A DNA stretch of 38,366 nt from an uncultured Collinsella sp. (GCA_900538305.1 UPXY01000017.1:1-38366), one strand, 5' to 3'. Shown: positions 7,834 through 15,921, counted from the first letter of the stretch. Translations and numbers: made by a program. Notes: a model not told the origin generated them from the letters alone.

Positions 7834-9048
7834 CTACTGGCCGAACACGTGCGCGTCGAGTCGCGCGAACGCTTCCTCCACGCGCGCTGTGGGCAGCGCG
7901 AGGTTCATGCGAATGTGGTGGCTCCCATGGAACGGGCGGCCGTCCTGCCAGGCCACGCCCACGCGCCGCCCTCGACGCAAGAGCTCGTCCACCTCGCAGC
8001 CATGCACCTCGCACCAGTCGGTGCAATCAAGGAAGAGCATGTAGGTTCCCTGCGGCCGCACCACGCGCACGCCCGCATCTGCATAGCGCTCCTCGATATG
8101 CGAGCAGGCAAAGTCCACGTTTGCGGCGATCACCTGGCAAAGCTCATCCACCCACACGCGACCCTCAGGGCGATACGCTCCCAGAAGCGCATGCATGGAA
8201 AGCATGTTCATGCTGTTGTAATGGCTCTTCGATGCCTGGGCGCGCACGCGATCACGCAGGTAGCTGTCATAGATGATGTGGTAGCTGCCCACGAGGCCGG
8301 CGAGGTTGAAGGTCTTGCTGGGGGCGTAGAGCGCCACGGTGCGCCGGCGCGCGTCATCGCTCACCGACTGCGTGGGCACATGCGCATGCCCCGGCAAAAT
8401 GATGTCCGACCAGATCTCGTCGGACACCACGACGCAATCGTACTTCGCGTAGAGCTCCAAAGCGCACTCGACCTCGGCGCGCTCCCACACGCGGCCGCAG
8501 GGGTTGTGCGGCGAGCAGAACACGGCGGCATGGATCTTGTTCTCGACGAGTTTCCGCTCCATATCCTCGAAATCCATGCGCCACACGCCGGCTTTATCGA
8601 GCACGAGCGGCGAATGGACGATCTTGAAACCCGCGTTCTCAATCGAGCTCGTGAAGCCGATGTAGGTGGGACTGTGCACGAGCACCGCATCGCCCGGCGC
8701 CATGAAGGCCTGAAGCGTCGCCACTAGGCCGCCGAGCACGCCGTTCTCGTAGCCGATATGCTCGGGCTCGAGTTCCGTCACGCCGTTGCGGTCGCGCTGC
8801 CAGCCGATGATGGCCTGGTAGTATTCGGGTCGGGGCTCGAAGTAGCCGAAATGCGGCTGACGCACGCGTGCCTCGATGGCCTCTTGAATGGTGGGCAGCA
8901 CGGGAAAGTTCATGTCGGCGACCCACATGGGGATGGCGTCGAACCCAGGGTCGGGCGCGCCGGGAACACCGGAATCGAGACCCAGCGCGTCGACGGCGAT
9001 CGCATCCTGTCCGCGCCGGTCCATGATGGAGGTGAAATCGTAGGTCAT
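7834..9048 (-). CDS. patB: PatB/MalY-type PLP-dependent C-S beta-lyase
   Basis: It is a fold-type I aminotransferase-like enzyme of the MalY/PatB family, expected to cleave cystathionine or cysteine to pyruvate, ammonia and a thiol or sulfide. The 404-aa protein has the family motif MWVADMNFPV (41-50), N182 in the SPHNPCGR motif, D210 in VSDEIWSD, the Schiff-base lysine K245 (APSKTFNLAG) and the C-terminal carboxylate-binding Arg in HHIRMN. I chose ATG 9048 with AAAGGGA upstream, rather than a TTG 11 codons earlier. It is divergent from the ATC-hydrolase-like gene and followed by the dipeptidase. Confidence 0.9.
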   Translation of the reverse strand: MTYDFTSIMDRRGQDAIAVDALGLDSGVPGAPDPGFDAIPMWVADMNFPVLPTIQEAIEARVRQPHFGYFEPRPEYYQAIIGWQRDRNGVTELEPEHIGYENGVLGGLVATLQAFMAPGDAVLVHSPTYIGFTSSIENAGFKIVHSPLVLDKAGVWRMDFEDMERKLVENKIHAAVFCSPHNPCGRVWERAEVECALELYAKYDCVVVSDEIWSDIILPGHAHVPTQSVSDDARRRTVALYAPSKTFNLAGLVGSYHIIYDSYLRDRVRAQASKSHYNSMNMLSMHALLGAYRPEGRVWVDELCQVIAANVDFACSHIEERYADAGVRVVRPQGTYMLFLDCTDWCEVHGCEVDELLRRGRRVGVAWQDGRPFHGSHHIRMNLALPTARVEEAFARLDAHVFGQ

Positions 9049-9157
9049 AACATTCCCTTTCTCTGCAACGCGCGACGGCAATTCGCCCTATTCCCTCAAC
9101 GTGAGACATGCATAATTGTAGGCATTGCGCCAAACGAAGCCAGTGAGGGAGGGCACC

Positions 9158-9664
9158 ATGTCTGAACCTGCGAACCATGCGCAGTTTCGCGTCGAGGATG
9201 TTCCGCTCATCGTCCGCCGAGAAATCGAAGCGCTCGCCATCGCTCCCCTCTACGAGGCATTCGTCCGCGAGCTGGGACGCGAGCGCGCCGACGCCATCGT
9301 GGAGTCCGCGGTGGCCGAAATGGGTACCGCCGCGGGTAAAGCTCTTGCTGCGGAAAAGCCGGAAGGCGTGAGCCCGCTCGCCTATTACCACAACGTTGCC
9401 ATTCCCCGGTTTTCGGCAGGCGACGCCATGGAATGGAGCCGCATCGAGCTCGACGAAGAAGCCGAGACGCTCGAAATGGATGCTACGCGATGCGAGTTCG
9501 CCGAAATGTATCGACGCTTGGGGCTCGAGCACCTCGGCACGTTGCTTTCCTGCCATCGCGATCCGTACCTGTTCCGCGGCCTCGACCCGAGCCTTGAGCT
9601 CACGCGCACCGAAACGCTTATGGAGGGCTGCAGCCGCTGCGATTTTCGCATTCAAAGTGTGTGA
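9158..9664 (+). CDS. Probable L-2-amino-thiazoline-4-carboxylate (ATC) hydrolase family protein
   Basis: The 168-aa sequence resembles the ATC hydrolase family, which opens the thiazoline ring to carbamoyl-cysteine in bacterial cysteine formation. Support is the C-terminal MEGCSRCDFR signature (C158, C161), the central RCEFAEMYRRLGLEHLG stretch (C112) and C132. ATG 9158 is chosen for GGGAGG five bases upstream; a TTG frame begins 11 codons earlier. It is divergently transcribed from patB across 109 bp; CATAAT near 9110-9115 is a possible -10. Many family members are of unproven function, so the substrate is an inference. Confidence 0.7.
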   Translation: MSEPANHAQFRVEDVPLIVRREIEALAIAPLYEAFVRELGRERADAIVESAVAEMGTAAGKALAAEKPEGVSPLAYYHNVAIPRFSAGDAMEWSRIELDEEAETLEMDATRCEFAEMYRRLGLEHLGTLLSCHRDPYLFRGLDPSLELTRTETLMEGCSRCDFRIQSV

Positions 9665-9787
9665 CAATATGGTGCTTCGCATCGCTGGCTCATCCGTTGC
9701 ATCGTTGGGCTTATAGTCGATGCAAGCCCTCCGTATGCCGCAATGAACCGCAGCATGCCGATCAACGCGCCGAAAGGAACGCCGCAC

Positions 9788-12265
9788 ATGCCCGATCGCT
9801 CTCCCGAGCTCCTCGCCCCCGCAGGCGGACCCGCACCCTTCGCTGCGGCGCTCGCTGCCGGCGCCGATGCCATCTATATGGGTATGGGCGCCTTCAACGC
9901 GCGCCGTAAGGCCGAGAACTTCACCGACGAGGCGTTCGAGGCCGCCTGCCGTACGGCGCATCTCGCTGGTGCGCGCGTGTACGTGACCATCAACATCGTC
10001 ATCAAAGACCGTGAAATGGCCGACGCACTCGAGCTCGTGCGTCGCTGCGCGCGCTTGGGGGCGGATGCGTTCATCATCCAGGACTGGGGGCTTTTCGCCG
10101 AGGTACGTCGGCTTATGCCGAGTATCGAGACGCACATCTCCACGCAGGCGAACATCCACGACGCACGCGGGGTCGCTTGGTGCGAGGCCGCCGGTGCCGA
10201 TCGCGTCACGCTTTCGCGCGAGCTTTCGATCGAGGAAATTGCGACCATCCACGAGGCCTGCCCCGCGATCGACCTCGAGGTGTTCGCCCACGGATCGATC
10301 TGCTTCAGCTATTCCGGCATCTGCCTCTTGTCGAGTTTTTGCCAGGCGGGACGCTCTGCGAACCGCGGCATGTGCGCGCAGCCGTGCCGTCTCCCCTACG
10401 AACTTTTGGACGAAGATGGGAGCGTCATTTCCGCCCCCGGGCGCGGGCGGCCGCTCTGCCCGCGCGACACCTGCACGACCGACCTGCTGCCGCGCCTGGT
10501 GGACGCCGGCGCCGCCGCACTCAAGCTCGAAGGCCGCATGAAGGCGGCAGACTACGTCTACGCCGTGACCGATGTGTACCGCCGCGAACTCGATGACGTG
10601 CTCGCCGGTCGCGAACCGAAACGCGATGAGCGCGCGGCACGGGCGCGGCAGCTCAAGCGCTGCTTCAATCGCGATTTCACCCACGCCTACCAGGACGGGC
10701 GCTCGGACGACGACATGATGAGCTACGAGCGCTCGAACAATCGCGGCGAGATCGTGGGGCGTGTGGCGGACTTCCGTGCACATGAGCCGCTCACCAAGGG
10801 CGAACGCATGCGCGCCCAGATCAAGGGGCCGGCGGGGGTCGCCGCACTCGCGCTCGACGCGCCCGTGGGTACCGGCGATTTGCTCGAACTTCGCGACGAC
10901 GCCGATCCCGATACGTTCCTCACCACGCTCGCGCGCCGCGATGCCGCTGCCGGCGAGACACTCGAGGTTGAGGTGCCGCGCCCGGTTGTCACCGGCTGGC
11001 GCGTGCGCGTCATCCGCAGCCAGGAAGCTATCGACCGCGCGGACGCCGTGCTCAAGCGTACGGTGCCCCGCAAGCGTGCCGTCGACGCGCGCGTGCGGGC
11101 GCGTCTGGGCGAGCCGTTCTGCGTCGAGGTTTTCTGTTGCGATGATCCCGCGCTCCGCGGCCGCGCCGAAGGCTTCACCGTCGAAGCCGCCCGCACCCGC
11201 GCCGTGAGCCGGGACGACCTCATCGAGCACGTTGGCCGCATGGGTTCGACGCCGTTCGAGATGCACTCATGCGAAGTTGAGCTCGATGAAGGCTGCGGCA
11301 TGGGGTTTTCCGCCGTCCACGCTGTACGGGCCGAGGCATGTGCCTCGCTTGAAGCTGCGATTTTGGCGCCGTACGAGGAGCAAGCACAGACCCTCGCCGA
11401 GGTGCGCCTTGCGCCGCTCTCCCCTGCCGCACCCGCAGCGCGGCGTGCGGCTATCTCCGAGATTTGCGCTATCGCGACCTCGCTTGACGCCGCACGCGCC
11501 GCACGTGAGGCAGGGGCTGCACGCATCTACATGGCGGTCGACGACCTCGCCGCCGAAAACATGTCGCCAGAAAGCGTGCAGCTGGAAGGCATCATCCCCA
11601 TCCTCGACGAGGTAAGCCGCGAGCGCGACCACGCGCGCCTCGATCCTTGGATCATCGCAAACGCCCCTGTAGCCGTTGGCACCATCTCCGAGCTCGCACT
11701 TGCTGCAGAGCGCGCCGCCGCGGCGGAACTGCGCTCGTGCATCCCCGCACACAACGCCGCTTGCCTTGCTTTCCTCACGAACGCAGGCGCGCACGCCGCT
11801 TGGCTCTCCCCCGAGCTCTCCTTTACCGAAATCGAGCGGCTTGCCCCGCAGTCGCCCATCACACTCGGCATCACGGTGTTCGGCAAACCGCGCGTCATGA
11901 CGAGCGAGCACTGCATCCTGCAGGTTGCCGATGCCTGCATCCACGATTGCGAGCGCTGTTCGCTGCGTCGCCGCAAGCTCGTGCTGCACAATATCGATGA
12001 CAAGCTCCTACCTGTGCGTACGGTTATTCACGGACGCTCGCATCTCTATGATGCTTACGCGCTCGACTACACGCCGCAGCTTCCGCAACTACTGGCTGCC
12101 GGCGTAACCCGCTTCATGGTCGACGGCACCCTGCTCGAACCCGAGGAGCTCGCCGCTCAGGTTGCGCGGGCACGGCGCGCCCTCGATGCCGCGCTCGCAG
12201 GCAAGCGACCCTCGCCGCGCCAGAAGGGCACGAGCTCAGGTTGTCTTTTCGCCGAAGTTGAGTAG
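9788..12265 (+). CDS. Long U32-family protein, RlhA-like (DUF3656-type)
   Basis: It is a peptidase U32-fold protein related to RlhA, which hydroxylates C2501 of 23S rRNA in E. coli; these proteins carry four cysteines, here C172, C179, C196 and C200 in the segment from HGSICFSYSG to RGMCAQPCR. The N-terminus PELLAPAGGP (from residue 6) and ISTQANIHD are typical. At 825 aa it is longer than RlhA (about 650): the C-terminal part carries a second, degenerate U32-like half with LSPELSFTEIERL, ITVFGKP and SEHC, and a Cys cluster CIHDCERC. ATG 9788 follows AAAGGA; TATAGT at 9712-9717 could be a -10. It overlaps no neighbour and is followed one base later by the pseudouridine synthase. Confidence 0.85.
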   Translation: MPDRSPELLAPAGGPAPFAAALAAGADAIYMGMGAFNARRKAENFTDEAFEAACRTAHLAGARVYVTINIVIKDREMADALELVRRCARLGADAFIIQDWGLFAEVRRLMPSIETHISTQANIHDARGVAWCEAAGADRVTLSRELSIEEIATIHEACPAIDLEVFAHGSICFSYSGICLLSSFCQAGRSANRGMCAQPCRLPYELLDEDGSVISAPGRGRPLCPRDTCTTDLLPRLVDAGAAALKLEGRMKAADYVYAVTDVYRRELDDVLAGREPKRDERAARARQLKRCFNRDFTHAYQDGRSDDDMMSYERSNNRGEIVGRVADFRAHEPLTKGERMRAQIKGPAGVAALALDAPVGTGDLLELRDDADPDTFLTTLARRDAAAGETLEVEVPRPVVTGWRVRVIRSQEAIDRADAVLKRTVPRKRAVDARVRARLGEPFCVEVFCCDDPALRGRAEGFTVEAARTRAVSRDDLIEHVGRMGSTPFEMHSCEVELDEGCGMGFSAVHAVRAEACASLEAAILAPYEEQAQTLAEVRLAPLSPAAPAARRAAISEICAIATSLDAARAAREAGAARIYMAVDDLAAENMSPESVQLEGIIPILDEVSRERDHARLDPWIIANAPVAVGTISELALAAERAAAAELRSCIPAHNAACLAFLTNAGAHAAWLSPELSFTEIERLAPQSPITLGITVFGKPRVMTSEHCILQVADACIHDCERCSLRRRKLVLHNIDDKLLPVRTVIHGRSHLYDAYALDYTPQLPQLLAAGVTRFMVDGTLLEPEELAAQVARARRALDAALAGKRPSPRQKGTSSGCLFAEVE

Positions 12266-12266
12266 G

Positions 12267-12986
12267 ATGCGTGCTATCGAAATGGCCTCCATGCCGAACA
12301 CATCGCCCGACATCCTTTTCGTGAACGATACGCTCGTCGCTGTCGACAAGCCTGCCGGGATAATCGTCCACGGCGATGGCACGGGTGCGCTCACGCTCAC
12401 GGACATGCTGAGGGAAGCGATCTTGGCGGGAAAGGTTGGTCGTTGCGACGAGACAAACCCCGACGAACTTCAAGCGCTGCAACGCCTCGACCGCGATACT
12501 ACGGGCATCGTGCTCTTCTCGCGCTGCAAGAGCACGCAGCCGCTCTACGACCGCCTTATCGCTGAGCATGGCTTTGAGAAACGGTATCTCGCCATCGCTC
12601 GCGGCCGCGCACGCTGGACGGAGCAGACGCTCGACGCCCCCATCGGCCGTGATCGACACGATGCACGGCGCATGCGCGTGAGCCGCACCGGCAAGCCCGC
12701 GCGCACGCACGTCCGCGTACTTGACACGCGGCACGTAGACGGTGAGTGGCTAACATTGCTTGACGTCTCGCTCGAAACCGGCCGCAAGCACCAGATTCGC
12801 GTGCACCTTGCCCACGAGGGACTACCCCTGTTCGGCGACGCGCTCTATGGCAAGCCCGACCCGCGCGGCCTCATGCTGCATGCGCACGAGCTCGCGTTCA
12901 CCGACCCCGTCACCGACAAGCCGCTGCGCATCGTCTCCCCCGCGCCCGACCGCATGTGTAAGCTGTTTCCGCGGCACGTAAAATAA
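12267..12986 (+). CDS. RluA-family pseudouridine synthase
   Basis: It is predicted to convert uridine to pseudouridine in rRNA or tRNA. The catalytic motif reads QRLDRDTTG with Asp75, where most members have HRLDxxTSG. KPAGIIVHG near residue 28 and the C-terminal GRKHQIRVHL and LFGDALYG motifs are present. There is no S4 domain. The ATG at 12267 is one base after the U32 stop; ATGs at 12282 and 12291 are alternatives because no start has a strong Shine-Dalgarno. Pairing with an RlhA-like gene suggests a small rRNA-modification operon. The last 25 bases lie inside a 47-bp inverted repeat. Confidence 0.88.
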   Translation: MRAIEMASMPNTSPDILFVNDTLVAVDKPAGIIVHGDGTGALTLTDMLREAILAGKVGRCDETNPDELQALQRLDRDTTGIVLFSRCKSTQPLYDRLIAEHGFEKRYLAIARGRARWTEQTLDAPIGRDRHDARRMRVSRTGKPARTHVRVLDTRHVDGEWLTLLDVSLETGRKHQIRVHLAHEGLPLFGDALYGKPDPRGLMLHAHELAFTDPVTDKPLRIVSPAPDRMCKLFPRHVK

Positions 12987-13088
12987 CCCCAGGGGTTTTT
13001 TGACATTCAAAGAAACCATATGAACACCAGCATGCATACTGGAATGTCGAAAAACCCCTGGGGTTATTTTACGTGCCGCGGAAACAGC
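12962..13088. repeat. 47-bp inverted repeat containing an inverted copy of the synthase gene end
   Basis: Arms 12962-13008 and 13042-13088 are reverse complements at 46 of 47 positions, with a 33-nt loop. The left arm includes the last codons and TAA of the pseudouridine synthase, so the right arm is an inverted copy of coding sequence. Each arm also contains the CCCCAGGGG module seen at 6719-6747. It lies between converging genes (synthase and ridA) and may serve as a bidirectional terminator. Confidence 0.9.
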
Positions 13089-13115
13089 CGGCGAGGGCGC
13101 TGGATGTCCCAAAAC

Positions 13116-13136
13116 GCACCTGTCCCCAATTGGGTC
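13116..13136. repeat. REP-like fragment (TGTCCCCAATTGGG)
   Basis: The short sequence TGTCCCCAATTGGGTC resembles the GTCCCCAA cores at 21767-21813 and 22137-22202. It lies between the large inverted repeat and ridA. By itself it is only a partial palindrome (CCCAATTGGG). Confidence 0.4.
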
Positions 13137-13154
13137 AGACCACACTCCTTGTCG

Positions 13155-13532
13155 TTAGAGCACGGCGATTGCTTCGATTTCTACCAGCGCACCCTTGGGA
13201 ATCGCTGCCACCTGGAAGGCGCTGCGCGCAGGATACGGCTCCGAGAGGAAGCTGCCGTACACCTCGTTCACCACAGTGAAATCGTTGATGTCCGCAAACA
13301 GCACCGTCATCTTCACTACGTTGTCGAAGCTCGCACCGGAATCTTCGAGCACTCCTGCGATGTTGCGCATCGCCTGGCGCGCCTGCGCCTCGACACCTTC
13401 AGCAAGCTCGCCCGTCGCGGGGTCGATGCCTAGCTGCCCCGAAAGGTAGAGCGTATTGCCTGCCTTCACCGCCGACGAATACGGCCCCAACGCCGCCGGA
13501 GCCTTCGCGGAAACGATCGCCTCTTTACCCAT
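13155..13532 (-). CDS. ridA: RidA family reactive-intermediate deaminase
   Basis: RidA hydrolyses 2-aminoacrylate and related enamines or imines released by PLP enzymes, protecting other PLP enzymes. The 125-aa protein has the YjgF/RidA fold signatures: GPYSSAVKAG (16-25), SGQLGIDP, the substrate-binding R103 in PARSAFQV and E120 in VEIEAIA. ATG 13532, with GGGGAGG upstream, gives the family length; the longer open frame adds 29 atypical residues. It is on the minus strand near a C-S lyase whose chemistry produces aminoacrylate, which supports a metabolic link. Confidence 0.93.
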   Translation of the reverse strand: MGKEAIVSAKAPAALGPYSSAVKAGNTLYLSGQLGIDPATGELAEGVEAQARQAMRNIAGVLEDSGASFDNVVKMTVLFADINDFTVVNEVYGSFLSEPYPARSAFQVAAIPKGALVEIEAIAVL

Positions 13533-13658
13533 GGCCTCCCCTTTCACTCTTGCTGCACGTCCTAGAGCCACGCACTTCGACGCGTCCACCACGTTGCGCG
13601 CGCAATCTTCACTCAACATATGACTCTATCAGAGCGAGAATCGCAAGCAAACAGCCCG

Positions 13659-14687
13659 CTATCTCCACGCAATCGGTTTTCTCACGCGCGGTATCTCAAA
13701 CGCCTCAAGCAGACGAACAAACTCCTCGCGTCGTCTCACCTGCTCAGGCGTGAAGCGCAAAACGCGAAGACCGCGCGCCGTGAGATGCGACTCGCGCTCA
13801 CGCTCATCGCGAAACGCCTCGGCTGTCGTCTTTCCGTTGAGCATCTCAGGATTTTCCATTTTCTCGCGACCATCATGCTCGCCAGCGACCAGCGTGCCAT
13901 CGGGCAGACGCCAGAGAAAGTCAACGATGAACGTGCGCCACGGCTCAACTGGATCCGTGAGCTCTACCTGCTGCTCTGGCAGCATGAAGCCCTCTTCGAT
14001 CATCACAGCCCGAGCTTTAGACTCCCCACCGTTCGCGCTCTTGCCCGACATGTGCTGAATCGCAAGGCGAGCCTTCGCAATGCCTTTTCTGCCGCGCCCA
14101 TTCATCTGAACATAAATCTTGATCGACTCGTCATACATCTTCAGATCGCGCAATCCAGAATCGAGCATCGCAAGGGCGTTGGGGAAATCGGCAAGGCACG
14201 CGCAATCGAGCAGGGTCTGTAGTGGATGGGTCACAGGTATACCCTCGATTTTCGTCGTGCGACCCGTGCGCACGACGATACGCCGTAGCGAGCCTTCGTC
14301 CTTTGTGTATGAGCCGGGCTTCACCGCAATGCATACGTTTTCCAAGAGGCCATACGAAACGTCGAGGCCAAGCAAAGCTGCCGCACTGAATGCTGCGAAC
14401 ACCCAATTTGGATGCACGCAATGCAGCCCACGGAGCAGAGCGATATGACGTTCGAGCGGATTGAGGCCATTCCACCACGTTTCTCGTGCGAATAAGCCGG
14501 GATGAGGCGAGAGGATGCTGCCTTTGCCTCCCCCTGTTCCACCGTTGACCTCTCCACCATTACCGCTTGCCCTCTTTCTGCGCAATAGCGCCCGACGTTC
14601 AGTCTCATCAAGCGGCACGAGACAGGATCCTGCAGCCTCAGCCGACGCAAATCGTATCGAGAGCCGTTCGTCGAGCGTTTTGCCCAT
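13659..14687 (-). CDS. AbiEi-antitoxin-like protein with C-terminal PD-(D/E)XK (DUF559/Vsr-like) domain
   Basis: The 342-aa protein has two recognisable parts. Residues about 85-185 resemble actinobacterial AbiEi-like proteins (FAAFSAAALLGLD, then IEGIPVTHPLQTLLDCA). Residues about 222-330 look like a nuclease fold of the DUF559/Vsr type, with E222 (ESKAR), D256 (FIVDFLW), the E270-x-D272 pair (GEHDGREK) and RVLRFTPEQV. A Gly/Asn-rich stretch (42-56) separates the N-terminus. GGGAGG precedes the ATG. No AbiEii-type toxin gene is adjacent, so a type IV toxin-antitoxin role is uncertain. It lies in a comparatively AT-rich stretch with repeated operator-like motifs upstream. Confidence 0.75.
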   Translation of the reverse strand: MGKTLDERLSIRFASAEAAGSCLVPLDETERRALLRRKRASGNGGEVNGGTGGGKGSILSPHPGLFARETWWNGLNPLERHIALLRGLHCVHPNWVFAAFSAAALLGLDVSYGLLENVCIAVKPGSYTKDEGSLRRIVVRTGRTTKIEGIPVTHPLQTLLDCACLADFPNALAMLDSGLRDLKMYDESIKIYVQMNGRGRKGIAKARLAIQHMSGKSANGGESKARAVMIEEGFMLPEQQVELTDPVEPWRTFIVDFLWRLPDGTLVAGEHDGREKMENPEMLNGKTTAEAFRDERERESHLTARGLRVLRFTPEQVRRREEFVRLLEAFEIPRVRKPIAWR

Positions 14688-14783
14688 GCATCCTCCCTCG
14701 CTGTTTAGGTTGAGCTTCTTGTACCCAGCAGTAATCTATGGAGTTGCATCAGGACGGTCGTGATTCGCATTGAATACTACATA

Positions 14784-14890
14784 GTAGAGATTTTCCGACG
14801 CATAGTAGCTATATTTGGCCTATATTTGTCGGGATTTCTCTACTCTGCTCTACATATGAGTCGGTTCAATCAAAGTAGAGAATTTCCGAC
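14784..14890. promoter_or_regulatory. Three operator-like repeats upstream of the AbiEi-like gene
   Basis: GTAGAGATTTTCCGAC (14784-14799) and GTAGAGAATTTCCGAC (14875-14890) are direct copies; 14828-14843 is an inverted copy differing at two bases from the third. CATAGTAG also occurs twice, 21 bp apart (14780-14787, 14801-14808), about two helical turns. The cluster lies about 100-200 bp before the start of the AbiEi-like gene. AbiEi proteins are known to bind inverted repeats in their own promoters, so autoregulation is a reasonable inference. Confidence 0.55.
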
Positions 14891-14986
14891 ATATTTAGCT
14901 TTGGAACGGCCCTTTTGTGTCTGAAATTCTCTTGTTTGATGATGCGAACACGGTGATGTTTCGCAACGGCCACAGCAACAGACAAG

Positions 14987-15023
14987 AAAAAAGCCCGGAA
15001 GCTCGAACAGTGAGCTTCCGGGC
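14987..15023 (-). terminator. Intrinsic terminator after rplX
   Basis: On the minus strand a perfect 12-bp stem GCCCGGAAGCTC/GAGCTTCCGGGC with a 7-nt loop is followed by TTTTTTCTTGT. It lies about 90 nt past the rplX stop. This ends the rplC-to-rplX unit where most bacteria would continue into rplE. Confidence 0.92.
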
Positions 15024-15110
15024 GTATGCATGCGGCGGGACGTCAAAATGACGCGCAACGCAAAGCATCAAACACCGCATGCGAGTCGCTGTGCCGAAAC
15101 GGCAGCGGGC

Positions 15111-15434
15111 TTAGAACTCGGCACCGCACTTCTTGCAGATGCGGATGGCGGTCTTGTGACCGTCGAGCTCGCCCTGCTTGTGGCCGACGCGGGTGGCCTT
15201 GCCGCACTTGGGGCACACGAGCATCGCGTTGGATGCGTCGATCTTGGCCTCCTGCGGGACGATGCCGCCCTGCTGATTCTGCTGGTTGGGCTTCACGGCC
15301 TTCTTCACGATGGCCACGCCTTCAACCTTGATCTTGCCCTCGGCGGGGTACGCGCGCAGCACGGTGCCCTGCTTGCCGCGATCCTTGCCGGAGAGAATCT
15401 TGACGGTGTCGCCCGTCTTGATGGACATACCCAT
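15111..15434 (-). CDS. rplX: 50S ribosomal protein L24 (uL24), Cys-containing
   Basis: It is an assembly-initiating large-subunit protein. The KOW-type N-terminal half is clear (GDTVKILSGKDRGKQGTVL), and the 107-aa chain ends with two CxxC pairs, CPKC and CKKC, which probably bind zinc as in the Cys-positive L24 subtype. AAAGGAG lies 6 nt before the ATG. It is the last gene before the strong terminator at 14987-15023. Confidence 0.95.
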   Translation of the reverse strand: MGMSIKTGDTVKILSGKDRGKQGTVLRAYPAEGKIKVEGVAIVKKAVKPNQQNQQGGIVPQEAKIDASNAMLVCPKCGKATRVGHKQGELDGHKTAIRICKKCGAEF

Positions 15435-15449
15435 GACGCTCTCCTTTCT

Positions 15450-15818
15450 TTACAGGGTCTCGGGAGCAAGCGAGACGATCTTCATGTACTTCTTGTCACG
15501 CAGCTCGCGCGCCACGGGCCCGAAGATACGGGTGCCCACGGGCGAACCGTCGTTGTTGATGACGACGCAGGCGTTGTCGTCGAAGCGGATGTAGGAACCG
15601 TCCTTGCGGCGGACCTCCTTCACCGTGCGGACGACGACGCACTTCACAACGTCCTTCTTCTTGACGTTGGCGCCGGGCGTAGCCTCCTGAACGGCGGCCA
15701 CGATAACGTCACCGATTCCTGCATAACGGCGCTTGGAGCCACCGAGCACCTTGATGCAGCGAACCTTGCGCGCACCGGAGTTATCGGCGACGTTGAGCAT
15801 GGTTTGCATTTGAATCAT
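15450..15818 (-). CDS. rplN: 50S ribosomal protein L14 (uL14)
   Basis: It is a large-subunit interface protein contacting 16S rRNA. The 122-aa reading from ATG 15818 (MIQMQTMLNVADNSGARKV) matches the family precisely and has GGAGG upstream; the frame continues 31 codons further up but that extension is unlike L14. The C-terminus has GTRIFGPVARELR and YMKIVSLAPE. A 103-nt gap to rpsQ contains a hairpin. Confidence 0.96.
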   Translation of the reverse strand: MIQMQTMLNVADNSGARKVRCIKVLGGSKRRYAGIGDVIVAAVQEATPGANVKKKDVVKCVVVRTVKEVRRKDGSYIRFDDNACVVINNDGSPVGTRIFGPVARELRDKKYMKIVSLAPETL

Positions 15819-15849
15819 GGTCGTTCCTCCGAACTCAAGACCAGGAGAG

Positions 15850-15894
15850 GTGCGCGGCGATTCCCCAGGAATTGTTCCCTGACACGCCGCGCAC
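15850..15894. other. Intergenic hairpin between rpsQ and rplN
   Basis: GTGCGCGGCG (15850-15859) pairs perfectly with CGCCGCGCAC (15885-15894) around a 25-nt loop that has its own CAGG/CCTG complementarity. There is no T-tract. It may attenuate, stabilise or provide a protein-binding site at the start of rplN. Confidence 0.55.
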
Positions 15895-15921
15895 GTCGCT
15901 GGCGTGAACAATCAAAGCAGC

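Larger units (their letters stand above)
14688..15110. other. Gene-free 423-bp region between the AbiEi-like gene and rplX
   Basis: No coding sequence is supported. From about 14760 to 14900 the DNA is distinctly AT-rich and carries three copies of a GTAGAGA-TTTCCGAC motif. The right part holds the rplX terminator (14987-15023) and an inverted pair GCATGCGG/CCGCATGC (15028-15035, 15075-15082) in the rplX 3' region. Confidence 0.7.

Noticed and set aside
13659..14687. CTP synthase
   Set aside because: I recall that name being attached to similar Coriobacteriia proteins, but none of the CTP synthase amidoligase or glutaminase motifs are present; the sequence fits AbiEi-like plus PD-(D/E)XK.
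14870..15058. Small minus-strand open frame (62 codons)
   Set aside because: It spans the rplX terminator hairpin and has no recognisable product or credible start context.
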